64,000 nt of DNA from Bacterioplanes sanyensis (lineage in GTDB: Bacteria; Pseudomonadota; Gammaproteobacteria; Pseudomonadales; Oceanobacteraceae), in the NCBI RefSeq assembly GCF_014652515.1, contig NZ_BMYY01000006.1, positions 1 to 64,000 of the forward strand, given 5' to 3'. Every line of letters begins with the position of its first letter. Position 1 is the stretch's first letter. Below, in pieces: positions 18,374 through 27,440 of the stretch. The notes under the pieces were generated by a model. The model saw only the letters and a list, made by a program, of their open reading frames with translations. It had not been told where the DNA came from and did no database searches. The translations under genes were made by a program, and so were the position numbers.

Positions 18374-18589
18374 CTAAGCCTCGTTTTCATCACGCACATT
18401 AACCAGGATGTCGCCGTCCCAGTCTTGCTCAACGCTGACCACCATGGGCCGGCAGCATACCTGGCAGTCTTCAATGTACTCTTGCTGCGGCTCGGATGGG
18501 TCGACCAAAATGGTCAACGGCTCGCCGCAATAGGGGCAGTGAATCCCATGCTCTTGTTGCTGGTGTAATTCAGGTGGTTGCTCCATCAT
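18374..18589 (-). CDS. CPXCG motif-containing cysteine-rich protein
   Basis: 71 residues. A zinc-ribbon-like pair HCPYCGEPL (residues 17-25) and CQVCCRPM (around 42-49) place two CxxC motifs about 20 residues apart, the signature of the small CPXCG family of gammaproteobacteria. The acidic C-terminus (DWDGDILVNVRDENEA) is also typical. Function of the family is unknown; metal binding is expected. Single gene, convergent to the GNAT pair and divergent from the following secreted hydrolase. Confidence 0.85.
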   Translation of the reverse strand: MMEQPPELHQQQEHGIHCPYCGEPLTILVDPSEPQQEYIEDCQVCCRPMVVSVEQDWDGDILVNVRDENEA

Positions 18590-18691
18590 GTGCTCCGCGA
18601 TGTGGGGCGTGTTTCAATACGCGCCGTGGGGTTGATGTCTTAAATTGGATAACCCAATCTGGGCCTTCATTCTTATCGCATGGAGGCTCCA

Positions 18692-19531
18692 ATGCGTGCT
18701 TTAGTTCCTTTTCTTTGTGCTTGCCTGGCTTGGTCGAACGCCCAGGCTCAACTAGGTTTATCGGTGCAAGTGCTTGATTGCGGCACCTTAGTCAGTCGCA
18801 ATGTCTCCATGTTTAATAGCAACATAGAAACCGGCACGGAAAAAGTCTTGGCCAACAGCTGCTATCTGGTACGCCACCCAGAGGGCACACTGCTATGGGA
18901 CACCGGCATGACTGATGAGCTGGCGAAGTTGCCCGATGGCAAAGAGATGTGGGATGGCGCCTTTCACGTGTCGATGACAAAAACCTTATTGGGCCAGCTG
19001 CAAGAGCAGGGCGTGAGCCCGGAGCAAATCGACTATTTAGCGCTGTCGCACCTGCACTCGGATCACACGGGCAACGCCAATGCCTTTGCTAAATCCACTT
19101 GGTTGGTGCAACGCAGTGAGCACAAGGTGTCGACGGGTAAAAAAGCGCGCCAATACGGTTTTAAGCAAGGCGATTACAACCGTCTGCGCAAGGTGAAAAA
19201 ACTCAATGGCGATCACGATGTGTTTGGCGACGGCTCGGTGGTGATTGTGCGCACCCCTGGGCATACCCCGGGCCATCAATCGCTGCTGCTGAAGCTAGAA
19301 CAGCATGGTCCTGTGGTGCTGAGTGGTGATTTGTACCATTTTCAGCGCAATCACGATGAGCGCGCAGTGCCATCTTTTAATGCCGATGCCGGTGATACCC
19401 GCGCTTCCTTCGATAAACTCGATGAGCTGATTAAAGAAACCGGAGCCGAGCTGTGGATTCAGCATGACAAGCCCCAGTTTGATCGCTTGATGGCGGGCGG
19501 CACCGGCGAGCAGCCCGGGCTGTACTTTTAG
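18692..19531 (+). CDS. Secreted metallo-beta-lactamase-fold hydrolase, lactonase-like
   Basis: 279 residues from ATG 18692; GGAG lies six bases upstream, better than for the in-frame ATG at 18680. Residues 1-20 are a signal peptide (LVPFLCACLAWSNAQA), so the enzyme acts in the periplasm or outside. Seen: the metal motif LSHLHSDHTGN (HxHxDH), a later His in RTPGHTPGHQS, Asp in LSGDLYHF, and the terminal His in WIQHDKPQF, enough for a dinuclear zinc site. Overall layout (LLWDTGM, then VSPEQIDYLALSHLHSDH) is that of N-acyl homoserine lactonase-type enzymes (AttM/AiiA group). Quorum quenching is only one possible role; other lactones or esters are equally open. Confidence 0.8.
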   Translation: MRALVPFLCACLAWSNAQAQLGLSVQVLDCGTLVSRNVSMFNSNIETGTEKVLANSCYLVRHPEGTLLWDTGMTDELAKLPDGKEMWDGAFHVSMTKTLLGQLQEQGVSPEQIDYLALSHLHSDHTGNANAFAKSTWLVQRSEHKVSTGKKARQYGFKQGDYNRLRKVKKLNGDHDVFGDGSVVIVRTPGHTPGHQSLLLKLEQHGPVVLSGDLYHFQRNHDERAVPSFNADAGDTRASFDKLDELIKETGAELWIQHDKPQFDRLMAGGTGEQPGLYF

Positions 19532-19554
19532 CTCTGGAGGTCTAGCTCTGGAGT

Positions 19555-21528
19555 CTAAAACTGCCACTCGCCTTTCAGCCAAGCGGTGCGGCCCGGTTCA
19601 TTTACTCGAGTGGTGACGGTGTAGTCGGCAAGCTCAGCGCCGGCCTTGGATAAGTGCTCGCCATAGGCACGGTCAAACAGGTTATCGATGCCAGCGCTTA
19701 AGGTAACTGCCGCTAGCGGTTGCCAGCTGGCATTGACGGACAGCACGGCAAAGCCAGGCGTTTTGCCAATGTCCTGACCCACAATATTGCCTTGGCCAAT
19801 GGCCACGCGATTTTGATCATCCACCAAGCGCAGTAACAGACCGCTGCTCCACTGACGAGCACGGTAGCTGAGTCCGAGGCGAGCTTCTAAAGGGGGTTGC
19901 TGCGCCAGTGGTCGGCTATCTGTGTCGTTAACGGCGTGCACCCAAGCCAGGGTGGCCAAGCCATGCCAACGATGGCTGAGCTGATACTGCCAATCACTTT
20001 CCAGGCCCCAGCTGCGGGCATCGATAGAGCGTGCGTTAGATGCAGACGCACTGACGTCAGGTAGTTGCTCAATCAGAATGTAATCTTGATGCCAGGCATA
20101 AAAAGCCGACACAGAGCCCTTAAGTTCCGCCTGTTGCCAATGGCCGCCTAAGTCAATTTGGGTGAGGTGCTCGCTGTTGACGTCAAAGGTACTGTCATGG
20201 TCGGGCTGCCCTGGGCTGCGGGTGCGCTCCCAAAAATCAGCGCTGCGTTGGCTATGGCCGATGCCGGCATAGCTGCTGAGCTGCTCATTCCAAACGCTCT
20301 GGTAACGCGCAAAACCACTCACCAGGGTTTGCTGCTGCTGATCGCCGCTGGTGCTTTTGTTGCGGCGCCGATCAAAGGCCTTGTGCTGATCAACACGGAG
20401 CCCAGCATAAAGCCCTTGCTCACCGGCTGGCTGGTATTCCAGCCACGCCCCGGCTTGCTCATGATCGATGCTGTGCTGGCGTGCGACTGTGTCTATGTCT
20501 GGGGTGTTCATCATGTGCATGGCTTTGCGCAGGCGATGGCTGTCATCCTGCCAGTTAAAGCCAAGGCTCCAGTGCTGCTGCCAATCAAACTCAAGGCGAG
20601 CACCGCGGGTCTGGCGGTCTGGGTTGCTGACCATCTTTTTGCCCGTATTCGCGCGCAGCGAAAAGTTATCCATCACATGGTCGATGTAATGGTTGTAGAG
20701 GCTCAATTGCCACTGTTGCAGAGGCCCTGATGTCGTTTGCTGTTGCCACAATAGCTGGTGATATTCGCGCTCAAAGGCGGCGCCATCCATACCGCGATCG
20801 GCGTAGCGCGCTTCGCCATCGCTGCGACTGGTGGTGAGCTGCAGCAGGCTGTGGGTGGAAGGGGTCCAACCCAGTGTCATATCGCCGCTCCAGCGCTGAT
20901 AAGCCGAGTGCACCTCATTGCCGTTGCCATCTTGGTAGTTGTTGGCATCGCTGCGGCTGCCGTCCAAGCGTACGTAACCTAACGCCTGTGCACCGCTGAG
21001 GCTGACGATTTGGTCGCTGCGATCGGCACTGCCTTGCACGGCGCTGAGGTAACCGTGCAAGCCAGATTCAGGGCGCAGGTCGCGCTCAAAACGCACCACA
21101 CCGGCGCTATGGCCGCTGCCATGGCGCACACTTTGCGGCCCTTTCATGACCACCACGTCATCGTAGGCGGCGGGGTAGATGTAAGCGGTGGGTGGATCCA
21201 TGCGGCCGCCACAGCCGCCGAGCAGAGTATCGCCATCCACCAAGATGCCAAGACGCGAGCCGGCCATGCCACGCAATACTGGGTCGCCATCGGCACCCCC
21301 TTTGCGAATCACACTAAAGCCAGCAATGGTTTTTAACAGATCGGCACCGTCGTGCGCCGGGATGGGCTGGCGCGCGGCTTTGGGGTCCGTTGACACCTGC
21401 AACGCCGTCTCTGAGCTGGGGGCGGTAATCACCACCGGGCTAAGATCGGTGTGTGCCGTGGCCAGCAAAGGAGCAACAATGAGTGGAAAACCAAGCATGA
21501 GGGGAAAGCTAAGATAAGTGCCGCGCAT
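19555..21528 (-). CDS. TonB-dependent copper receptor, OprC/NosA family
   Basis: 657 residues with a signal peptide ending near residue 25. The plug holds GGADGDPVLRGMAGSRLGIL, LGGCGGRMDPPTAYIYP and YDDVVVMKGPQSVRHGSG, which are the distinctive segments of TonB-dependent copper receptors (OprC, NosA). The beta-barrel ends in a terminal aromatic strand (TAWLKGEWQF). In this family the Cys/Met in the LGGCGGRM loop binds copper. No Fur-type site was seen in the 166-bp gap to epd. It converges on the lactonase-like gene with 23 bp between stops. Copper uptake is known for the family; specificity here is inferred. Confidence 0.88.
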   Translation of the reverse strand: MRGTYLSFPLMLGFPLIVAPLLATAHTDLSPVVITAPSSETALQVSTDPKAARQPIPAHDGADLLKTIAGFSVIRKGGADGDPVLRGMAGSRLGILVDGDTLLGGCGGRMDPPTAYIYPAAYDDVVVMKGPQSVRHGSGHSAGVVRFERDLRPESGLHGYLSAVQGSADRSDQIVSLSGAQALGYVRLDGSRSDANNYQDGNGNEVHSAYQRWSGDMTLGWTPSTHSLLQLTTSRSDGEARYADRGMDGAAFEREYHQLLWQQQTTSGPLQQWQLSLYNHYIDHVMDNFSLRANTGKKMVSNPDRQTRGARLEFDWQQHWSLGFNWQDDSHRLRKAMHMMNTPDIDTVARQHSIDHEQAGAWLEYQPAGEQGLYAGLRVDQHKAFDRRRNKSTSGDQQQQTLVSGFARYQSVWNEQLSSYAGIGHSQRSADFWERTRSPGQPDHDSTFDVNSEHLTQIDLGGHWQQAELKGSVSAFYAWHQDYILIEQLPDVSASASNARSIDARSWGLESDWQYQLSHRWHGLATLAWVHAVNDTDSRPLAQQPPLEARLGLSYRARQWSSGLLLRLVDDQNRVAIGQGNIVGQDIGKTPGFAVLSVNASWQPLAAVTLSAGIDNLFDRAYGEHLSKAGAELADYTVTTRVNEPGRTAWLKGEWQF

Positions 21529-21694
21529 AAATAGGATCCGCCAATAAAAACGGCGCCACTATAAAAAAACAGCGCCGAGCTGGCGTGTGACAGGGTGTCG
21601 CAGTAAGACGCAGAAGCTTGCGCTAAATCAAGGGTGCTTTACCTGACACGGTCTAATCCCCGACAATGATGGCCTGCTTAATAAGGTGAACAGT

Positions 21695-22705
21695 ATGACC
21701 ACGCGCATCGCCATCAATGGCTTTGGCCGTATTGGCCGCTGCATTCTTCGCGCCCTCTATGCCAACGGCTATCGCCAGAACCTTCAGGTGGTGGCCATCA
21801 ACGAGCTGGCGGACATCGACTCCATCAGCTACATGCTGCGCTACGACAGCACCCATGGCCGCTTCCCGGGTACCGTCAGTGTGGCGGATGAACGCCACTT
21901 GATGGTCAATGGCGATCGCATTTGCATGCGCCACGAAGCCGACCCGCAGCAACTTGACTGGCAGGCGTTAGATATCGATCTGGTGTTGGAGTGCAGCGGC
22001 CAGATCAAATCCCGTGCCGAGGCCGAGGTGCACTTGCAGCGCGGTGCGCGCAAGGTGCTGATTTCTAACCCGGCCGATGCCGATGTGGATAACACCATTA
22101 TTTATGGCCTTAACCATGACACCCTGACCGAGGAGCAGCGCATCGTTTCTAACGGTTCATGCTCAACCAACTGTTTATTGCCCATTTTGACGGTGTTAGA
22201 TGAAATCTGGGGCATTGAAGCTGGGGTCACCACCACCATTCATTCGGCCATGAATGATCAACCCGTGATAGATGCTTATCACTCGGATTTGCGTCGTACC
22301 CGTGCCGCGGGGCAAAGCATTATTCCCGTCGATACCGGCCTGCCTAAGGGCATCGCGCGCTTACTGCCACATTTGGATGGCCGCATGGAAAGCCTGCATG
22401 TGCGGGTGCCGACCATTAATGTGTCGGCGTTGGATTTGAGTTTGCAGCTCAGGCAAGCGGTCACGGTGGAAGCGGTGAATGAGCAGCTAACGCGTGCTGC
22501 CGAGCAGCGTTTTCCTGGGGTGTTGGGCATTGCCAACGAAGCTCACGCCTCCATCGACTTTAATCAGGACCCACGCTCGGGGGTGGTGGATGCCACCCAA
22601 ACTCGGGTCAGCGGCGAGCGTTTGCTGAAGTTGTTGGTGTGGTTTGATAACGAGTGGGGCTTTGCCAATCGCATGTTAGATACCGCCGAGTGCATGACGC
22701 GCTGA
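21695..22705 (+). CDS. epd: Erythrose-4-phosphate dehydrogenase (GAPDH family)
   Basis: NAD-dependent oxidation of D-erythrose 4-phosphate to 4-phosphoerythronate, start of the DXP-dependent pyridoxal phosphate pathway. 336 residues from ATG 21695 (AAGG eight bases upstream; an in-frame GTG at 21686 is rejected). Seen: Rossmann start [19 protein letters not shown], catalytic Cys in [14 protein letters not shown], and the C-terminal [14 protein letters not shown]. The active-site loop departs from the ASCTTNC of glycolytic GapA, and position directly before pgk favours Epd. A second glycolytic GAPDH role cannot be excluded from sequence alone. Confidence 0.9.
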   Translation: MTTRIAINGFGRIGRCILRALYANGYRQNLQVVAINELADIDSISYMLRYDSTHGRFPGTVSVADERHLMVNGDRICMRHEADPQQLDWQALDIDLVLECSGQIKSRAEAEVHLQRGARKVLISNPADADVDNTIIYGLNHDTLTEEQRIVSNGSCSTNCLLPILTVLDEIWGIEAGVTTTIHSAMNDQPVIDAYHSDLRRTRAAGQSIIPVDTGLPKGIARLLPHLDGRMESLHVRVPTINVSALDLSLQLRQAVTVEAVNEQLTRAAEQRFPGVLGIANEAHASIDFNQDPRSGVVDATQTRVSGERLLKLLVWFDNEWGFANRMLDTAECMTR

Positions 22706-22815
22706 CCGTCTTGCCTGCGTCATTCGCGGCCTCAGTACTGGGGCCGCTCTTGCCTTGCTGCTATACTCCCGCCCCGATTTTGACCATCTGCCAAGCGGCA
22801 ATTGATGAGGTAGCT

Positions 22816-23979
22816 ATGACTGTTTTGAAAATGACCGACCTCGACTTGAAGGGCAAGCGGGTTCTGATTCGTGAAGATCTGAATGTGCCGGTAAAAGACG
22901 GCAAGGTAACGTCCGATGTGCGCATTCGTGCCTCATTGCCGACCATTCAGCACGCGCTGGAGGCCGGTGCCAAAGTCATGGTGATGTCTCACTTGGGCCG
23001 CCCGACGGAAGGCGAATACGCCGATGAGTTTTCCATGCAGCCTGTGGCTGAGCATATAGGCGGTTTGCTGGGTCGCAGCGTTAATGTGATTAAAGATTTC
23101 TCTGCCGGCATCGACGTGGCCGACGGTGAGTTGGTACTGCTGGAAAACGTACGCTTTAACCCAGGCGAGAAAAAAGACACAGACGAGTTGGCCCAAGCGT
23201 ATGCGGCTTTGTGTGACGTGTTTGTGATGGACGCCTTTGGCACAGCGCACCGTGCTCAAGCCTCGACGCACGGCGTGGCCAAGTTTGCCCCAGTTGCTTG
23301 CGCTGGCCCACTGCTGGCGGCGGAGTTGGATGCCTTGGGCAAAGCGCTGGATAAGCCGGCACGCCCTCTGGTGGCGATTGTTGGTGGCTCTAAGGTATCG
23401 ACCAAATTGGAAGTGCTGGAAAGCCTGTCTGACATCTGCGATCAAATCATCGTCGGTGGCGGCATTGCTAATACCTTCTTGGCTGCGGCTGGCAAGCCAG
23501 TGGGCAAATCTTTGTACGAAGCGGATTTAATTCCGGCGGCAAAAAAACTGATGGAAAAAGTCTCCATTCCTGTGCCGACGGATGTGGTCTGTGGCAAAGA
23601 GTTTTCTGAAAGCGCTGAAGCGATGCTGAAGTCGGCTGATGACGTGGCCGAAGACGATATGATTTTTGATATCGGCCCGGATTCTGCCAAGGCACTGGCG
23701 GAGCAGTTAAAAGAAGCCAACACCATTATCTGGAACGGTCCGGTGGGCGTATTTGAATTTGACCAGTTTGGCGAAGGCACGAAAGCGCTGTCATTGGCCA
23801 TTGCTGAGTCGGATGCTTTCTCCATTGCGGGCGGTGGCGATACCTTGGCGGCGGTGGATAAGTATGAAATTGCCGAGCAGGTGTCTTATATTTCAACCGG
23901 CGGCGGTGCTTTCTTGGAGTTTGTTGAAGGCAAAACTTTGCCCGCGGTAGCTGTATTGGAGCAGCGTGCTAAAGGCTAA
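22816..23979 (+). CDS. pgk: Phosphoglycerate kinase
   Basis: Transfers phosphate from 1,3-bisphosphoglycerate to ADP in glycolysis. 387 residues from ATG 22816 ([26 protein letters not shown]); the open frame runs further upstream through epd and is not coding. Seen: [59 protein letters not shown], and the C-terminal nucleotide site [12 protein letters not shown] with [16 protein letters not shown]. It follows epd after 110 bp and is terminated by a strong hairpin; the fba gene that commonly follows is displaced to 33.9 kb. Confidence 0.98.
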   Translation: MTVLKMTDLDLKGKRVLIREDLNVPVKDGKVTSDVRIRASLPTIQHALEAGAKVMVMSHLGRPTEGEYADEFSMQPVAEHIGGLLGRSVNVIKDFSAGIDVADGELVLLENVRFNPGEKKDTDELAQAYAALCDVFVMDAFGTAHRAQASTHGVAKFAPVACAGPLLAAELDALGKALDKPARPLVAIVGGSKVSTKLEVLESLSDICDQIIVGGGIANTFLAAAGKPVGKSLYEADLIPAAKKLMEKVSIPVPTDVVCGKEFSESAEAMLKSADDVAEDDMIFDIGPDSAKALAEQLKEANTIIWNGPVGVFEFDQFGEGTKALSLAIAESDAFSIAGGGDTLAAVDKYEIAEQVSYISTGGGAFLEFVEGKTLPAVAVLEQRAKG

Positions 23980-24001
23980 ATTTGCGTTACATTATGGTTG
24001 A

Positions 24002-24028
24002 AAAAAGCCGGCGATTTCGCCGGCTTTT
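24002..24028. terminator. Terminator after pgk, bidirectional
   Basis: AAAAAGCCGGCG and CGCCGGCTTTTT around an ATTT loop. A- and T-tracts on both sides suit termination of pgk and of the convergent GNAT gene, whose stop codon abuts it. Confidence 0.9.
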
Positions 24029-24474
24029 TATTGGTTAGAAAGCGCTATTTGCGCCAGCATATCTTCGCCATCGTCATCCATACCGACTTCGATAAAACCA
24101 AAGCTGGCGTAAAAATGCTTCGCTACAGGGTTGTTGGGGTTATAGCAGATTTCGATGTAGGAAAGATTGGAATCTTGCTGGATTTCCTGCAAAGCCAATG
24201 TCATTGCCTGGCGGCCAATGCCCTGACGCTGATGTGCTTGATCCACCATAAAGCGATAGATGGAGACCTTGTTAGGCGATTCATAAACCCACATAAAAAA
24301 ACCCACGGCTTCATCGTTTAGATAAATGCCCCGAGTAATGTGGCCATCATTGTAGGCCGCCTCCACCAATGACCACATATTGCAGGCCACAAAGGCTTCC
24401 TGCTCGGGAGCGACATCCAGGTCGCAAATCGCTTCATAGTTGTCGGCTGTAACTGGGCGTAAAGACAGTGTCAT
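24028..24474 (-). CDS. GNAT family N-acetyltransferase, SpeG/Blt-like
   Basis: About 148 residues from ATG 24474 (MTLSLRPVTADNYEAICDL); ATGs at 24480 and 24489 are alternatives, and GGAA lies 8 bases before the chosen one. Seen: DEAVGFFMWVYES then IYRFMVDQAHQRQGIGRQAMTLAL, with the acetyl-CoA loop Q-x-x-x-G-I-G, and the terminal YNPNNPVAKHFYASFGF motif. The pattern resembles spermine/spermidine and diamine acetyltransferases of the Blt/PaiA group, but substrate is a guess. Interestingly a polyamine-type decarboxylase lies 3 kb away. Confidence 0.82.
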   Translation of the reverse strand: MTLSLRPVTADNYEAICDLDVAPEQEAFVACNMWSLVEAAYNDGHITRGIYLNDEAVGFFMWVYESPNKVSIYRFMVDQAHQRQGIGRQAMTLALQEIQQDSNLSYIEICYNPNNPVAKHFYASFGFIEVGMDDDGEDMLAQIALSNQ

Positions 24475-24533
24475 ACGCATTTCCATTAAAAGGGAAAGGA
24501 CTGTCTGAGGCCGAGACCGCAAAAATTCAAGCC

Positions 24534-24959
24534 TCAGGAATGCCCGAGGTAGGGATGCAGAAATGCCGCTACCTGATCCGCAGCACAGCCCACTTCAACG
24601 CTTATACCGGCATTTTTCAGAATCGTTATGCCGCGGCCGTTATTGCGCGGATCTGGGTCGAGTAGGGCAACCACGACTCGTTGGATGCCGCTGCGCGCCA
24701 GCATCTGCGCACAAGAAGGCGTGCGTCCGGCAAAAGAGCAAGGTTCTAGAGTGACATAGGCCGTCACTTCCGACAGCGAGCCTTGGTACTGCTTGATGGC
24801 CTGTACTTCGGCATGATTACCACCAATGGCCTGGGTATGGCCCTGTGCCACTGGCTTCCCATCTTTTACCAGTACACAGCCTACTGGAGGGTTGGGTAGG
24901 CAAGCAGGCAGTGCTTGCTGTGATAGCGCCAGTGCCTGCTGCATAAACACAGTGTCCAT
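24534..24959 (-). CDS. RibD-type pyrimidine deaminase domain protein, stand-alone
   Basis: 141 residues. Zinc-deaminase motifs are intact: GNHAEVQAI (HAE) and TLEPCSFAGRTPSCAQML (PCxxxGRTPxC). PNPPVGCVLVKDGKPV and VVALLDPDPRNNGRGI match the N-terminal deaminase half of RibD. The reductase half is missing, so it is either a single-domain riboflavin-pathway deaminase or a related deaminase with another substrate. The canonical ribD is not in the window, so redundancy cannot be judged. Minus strand, between the GNAT and VOC genes with short gaps (59 and 57 bp). Confidence 0.8.
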   Translation of the reverse strand: MDTVFMQQALALSQQALPACLPNPPVGCVLVKDGKPVAQGHTQAIGGNHAEVQAIKQYQGSLSEVTAYVTLEPCSFAGRTPSCAQMLARSGIQRVVVALLDPDPRNNGRGITILKNAGISVEVGCAADQVAAFLHPYLGHS

Positions 24960-25016
24960 GATTTATTAATAGCCCGTCGATGGTTGACTGAGGGCCGTTT
25001 ATTCGGCCCTGCTGGG

Positions 25017-25439
25017 TTAATTATCATTGTCATTGCGCTCAATGGGAAGGTCGGTCAAATACTGTACAAACTCAACCTCATAGCCATCAGGGTCGATAAA
25101 GTAGCGGTTTTTACGGTATTTACCATCACCGCCGGACGGCGTGGGTTCAAAGCCCGCTGCCATTAAGCGCGCCGCCAAGGCATCCAGATTGCTAGTCACG
25201 AAGGCCAAGTGAGATAAGCCAATGTCGTTGCTTTCGCGGTTTCTGTTGGCGCCGGTGCCGTTATCGTTAAAGGTTAAAAACTGATAGTCGTCGCCAAAGT
25301 GCACCCAGCGCCGCTCTGTGCCATACCAATTGCCACGCCCTTCGGTGCGAACGCGCCAGTGCGGAAATGCAGCACGGTAAAAGTTCAGGGTGCGATCGAT
25401 GTCTTTTACGACGAGGTTGAGGTGTTCAAGTTGAATCAT
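25017..25439 (-). CDS. VOC family protein (glyoxalase/bleomycin-resistance fold)
   Basis: 140 residues with the two-module VOC layout: MIQLEHLNLVVKDIDRTLNFYRAAF at the start (His7 as first metal ligand), HLAFVTSNLDALAARLMAAGF in the middle, and NRYFIDPDGYEVEFVQYLTD at the end with the C-terminal Glu ligand. Metal-dependent dioxygenase, isomerase or resistance activity is possible; nothing specifies which. A hairpin (AGGGCCG/CGGCCCT, 24991-25010) follows its stop. Confidence 0.85.
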   Translation of the reverse strand: MIQLEHLNLVVKDIDRTLNFYRAAFPHWRVRTEGRGNWYGTERRWVHFGDDYQFLTFNDNGTGANRNRESNDIGLSHLAFVTSNLDALAARLMAAGFEPTPSGGDGKYRKNRYFIDPDGYEVEFVQYLTDLPIERNDNDN

Positions 25440-25635
25440 GATCTTGTCCTTTTTTATGTAGATTTAGCAGTCGCTGCGTCCTGACTGCTGACAAGATGGA
25501 ATGCTAAAACCTCAACAAAGGTTGAGGTAAAGTCTGGATGCATAGTTTGTTTTTATGGCGTTGATAGCAAGCAGGCGCATCGCCGCGCTATACTGCTGAG
25601 CTTTCTGTCACCTTGTTATCTTGTGGAGCTTGGCC

Positions 25636-26259
25636 ATGAACTGGGCGGTGCTGGCGGCGTTTATTCCCACCTTTGCGTTAATTTCTCTGACTCCTGGGAT
25701 GTGCATGGCACTGTCGATGAGCTTGGGCATGACCATTGGTGTGCGTCGCACCATGTGGATGATGGCCGGTGAACTGGTGGGCGTTGCCCTGGTAACGATT
25801 TGCGCCGTGTTAGGCGTAGCCGCGCTGATGCTGAAAGCGCCGAGTGTCTTTATTGCCTTTCAGCTACTGGGCGGCGCTTATCTGTTGTGGCTGGGTTGGC
25901 AAATGTGGCAATCCAAAGGTTCATTGGCGATACCGGAGCAGCCCGAAGATCGTGACTACAGCCGCTGGGGCTTAATTAGCCAGGGCTTTTTAACGGCCGT
26001 CGCTAACCCCAAAGGCTGGGCATTTTTAGTGGTATTTATGCCATCATTTTTGGATTCTGAACGGCCGCTTGTGCCGCAACTCGCGGTATTAATGACGTTT
26101 CAGTTATTACTGGAGTGGGGATCGCTAATGCTTTATGCCGGCGGCGGCTCTGGGCTGCGGCGCTGGTTATCTCAGCGCCACTCGGTGCAGCGATTAAATC
26201 GAGTGGCCGGCACCTTAATGATGGGTGTGGGTGTGTGGCTGGCCAGTGGGGCGTTTTAA
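25636..26259 (+). CDS. LysE/RhtB family amino-acid exporter
   Basis: Inner-membrane exporter of about 207 residues from ATG 25636 (GGAG seven bases upstream). Seen: LAAFIPTFALISLTPGMCMALSMSLGMTIGVRRTMWMM, the family N-terminus with its Pro-Gly signature, LLGGAYLLWLGWQMW in the middle and AVANPKGWAFLVVFMPSFL, together giving six hydrophobic segments. Family members export amino acids such as threonine, homoserine or lysine. The last four bases overlap the convergent cupin gene. Confidence 0.9.
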   Translation: MNWAVLAAFIPTFALISLTPGMCMALSMSLGMTIGVRRTMWMMAGELVGVALVTICAVLGVAALMLKAPSVFIAFQLLGGAYLLWLGWQMWQSKGSLAIPEQPEDRDYSRWGLISQGFLTAVANPKGWAFLVVFMPSFLDSERPLVPQLAVLMTFQLLLEWGSLMLYAGGGSGLRRWLSQRHSVQRLNRVAGTLMMGVGVWLASGAF

Positions 26260-26612
26260 TCGGCCGCTTCATCCGCCACAACCCGATCACCATGGCTCGG
26301 CGGTGTGGACGTGACCAGAAACACCACATCTTCCTGGCTTAGGTTTTTCATTTGGTGCGCTACTCCGGCGGGCACATGCACGCCCTGCTGCGGTGTTAAG
26401 GTTATGGCTTCACCATTCACCTCTAACGTTGCCTCTCCCTCTAACACAAAAAAGAATTGCTCGGCTTTTTGATGGTAGTGGCGTACTTCAGCTTTACCGG
26501 CGGGCAATCGTTCTTGAATCACGCTCAAGTTCGGGCTTTTTACCAGGTGCCAGCCATCACAGCCATCGCCCCAATGGTAGTGCTCGGCAGTTTTCCTACA
26601 AATCATCGACAT
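26256..26612 (-). CDS. Cupin domain protein
   Basis: 118 residues. Double-stranded beta-helix motifs: LPAGKAEVRHYHQKAEQFFFVLEGEATLEV (metal ligands His-x-His then Glu) and GVHVPAGVAHQMKN (second His). The first 30 residues (HYHWGDGCDGWHLVKSPNLSV) resemble small mannose-6-phosphate-isomerase-like cupins. Single-domain cupins of this size are mostly sugar or small-molecule binding or modifying proteins; substrate unknown. Confidence 0.85.
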   Translation of the reverse strand: MSMICRKTAEHYHWGDGCDGWHLVKSPNLSVIQERLPAGKAEVRHYHQKAEQFFFVLEGEATLEVNGEAITLTPQQGVHVPAGVAHQMKNLSQEDVVFLVTSTPPSHGDRVVADEAAD

Positions 26613-26615
26613 AGA

Positions 26616-26834
26616 TTATTCCACTTCTTGTAAGCGCCCGCCGCATTGTTGAAAGCATAGGTTAAAGTCTGTCTGACAGCGGCCGTACTGCGGCGCATGG
26701 TAGCATTGATTTCTAGCGCAGTGGGTTTGTGAGCAAGGCTCCCGGCGACACTCGGAGCGATTATCTGAGTATTTAAGGCAGGCGGAGTATTCTGCTTCCG
26801 ACCTAGCCTGATAATCGCTGGCGACTGTGTTCAA
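26616..26834 (-). CDS. Small cysteine-rich protein, possibly 5'-truncated
   Basis: 72 residues, with Cys at spaced positions through ACLKY, ECRREPC, HCARNQC, GRCQ, NLCF and QQCGG. The pattern suggests disulfides or metal binding, but no signal peptide is present. The only available start is a TTG at 26834, and a remnant of the inverted-repeat element begins two bases upstream. A plausible reading is that the element replaced the original 5' end, which may have coded for a secretion signal. It lies 3 bp from the cupin start, on the same strand. Function unknown; may be a pseudogene. Confidence 0.5.
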   Translation of the reverse strand: MNTVASDYQARSEAEYSACLKYSDNRSECRREPCSQTHCARNQCYHAPQYGRCQTDFNLCFQQCGGRLQEVE

Positions 26835-26835
26835 G

Positions 26836-26873
26836 CACGCACGCAGGGCTGTGCAGAATTATTCAGAAGTGCC
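26836..26873 (-). repeat. Inverted-repeat element remnant (copy D, single end)
   Basis: Reads, on the minus strand, as the left terminal 38 bp of the element defined at 59394-59654: GGCACTTCTGAATAATT followed by CTGCACAGCCCTGCGTG. No opposite end is found nearby. It abuts the TTG start of the Cys-rich gene. Confidence 0.7.
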
Positions 26874-26945
26874 TTAATCGTGATCATGCACGAATCATAA
26901 TGTGGAGCCGATCAGCCCAAGCACTTATTGTATCGACGGATATGA

Positions 26946-27353
26946 TTAACGACCAGCTGGCTTGCGTATCACACGTGTATTGGCCAAACGGTCATGAAAG
27001 CCTTGGTGAGTTTTACTAAGAAAAATAGGAATGGCCAGTAGAATATTAAATGAAATGAGAAAGCAGAACAGCACTGAACGCTTCAGCAGTTGCCGTGTTG
27101 TGGCTGGTTCTAGAGTATCGGCATCGACAATGACCAGCTTAAACAAACGCTTGCCAATATTGATATTCAAGGCCCAATAAATAAAGAAGCTAATGGGCAC
27201 CACGGCAAAAATAATCCACTCAATAGGGGGATGTTGCTCCAGCCAGCCATATTGCACCAGGTAGCGTTGAACCAATCCCACCGTTCCCATGATCAGGATA
27301 AGGTCGATAATAATGGCTGGAAGGCGCAGTGCTGCCACATCGTCTTTGTGCAT
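26946..27353 (-). CDS. RDD family membrane protein
   Basis: About 135 residues from ATG 27353 (AGGGA upstream); the open frame extends 16 codons further without support. Seen: LRLPAIIIDLILIMGTVGLVQRYL, an RDD-type first helix with its Arg and Asp, YWALNINIGKRLFKLVIVDADTLEPATTRQLLKRSVLF, the characteristic GK-x-x-x-K-L-x-I-V-D segment, and a third helix. The family is widely distributed in envelopes and poorly understood; a sodium/proton exchange role is reported for one member. Stands alone upstream of the decarboxylase gene's 3' end. Confidence 0.8.
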   Translation of the reverse strand: MHKDDVAALRLPAIIIDLILIMGTVGLVQRYLVQYGWLEQHPPIEWIIFAVVPISFFIYWALNINIGKRLFKLVIVDADTLEPATTRQLLKRSVLFCFLISFNILLAIPIFLSKTHQGFHDRLANTRVIRKPAGR

Positions 27354-27440
27354 GACTCTTCCCTGCTGTTGCTTGCTGTGAGCGTGAAGCATACAAGCCA
27401 ACGTCCTTGTCGGCTAGATTACCAGAGTGCGATTAACCGA

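Noticed and set aside
24534-24959. Truncated ribD pseudogene
   Set aside because: Both deaminase motifs are intact and the frame ends cleanly, so a stand-alone deaminase is more likely than a remnant.
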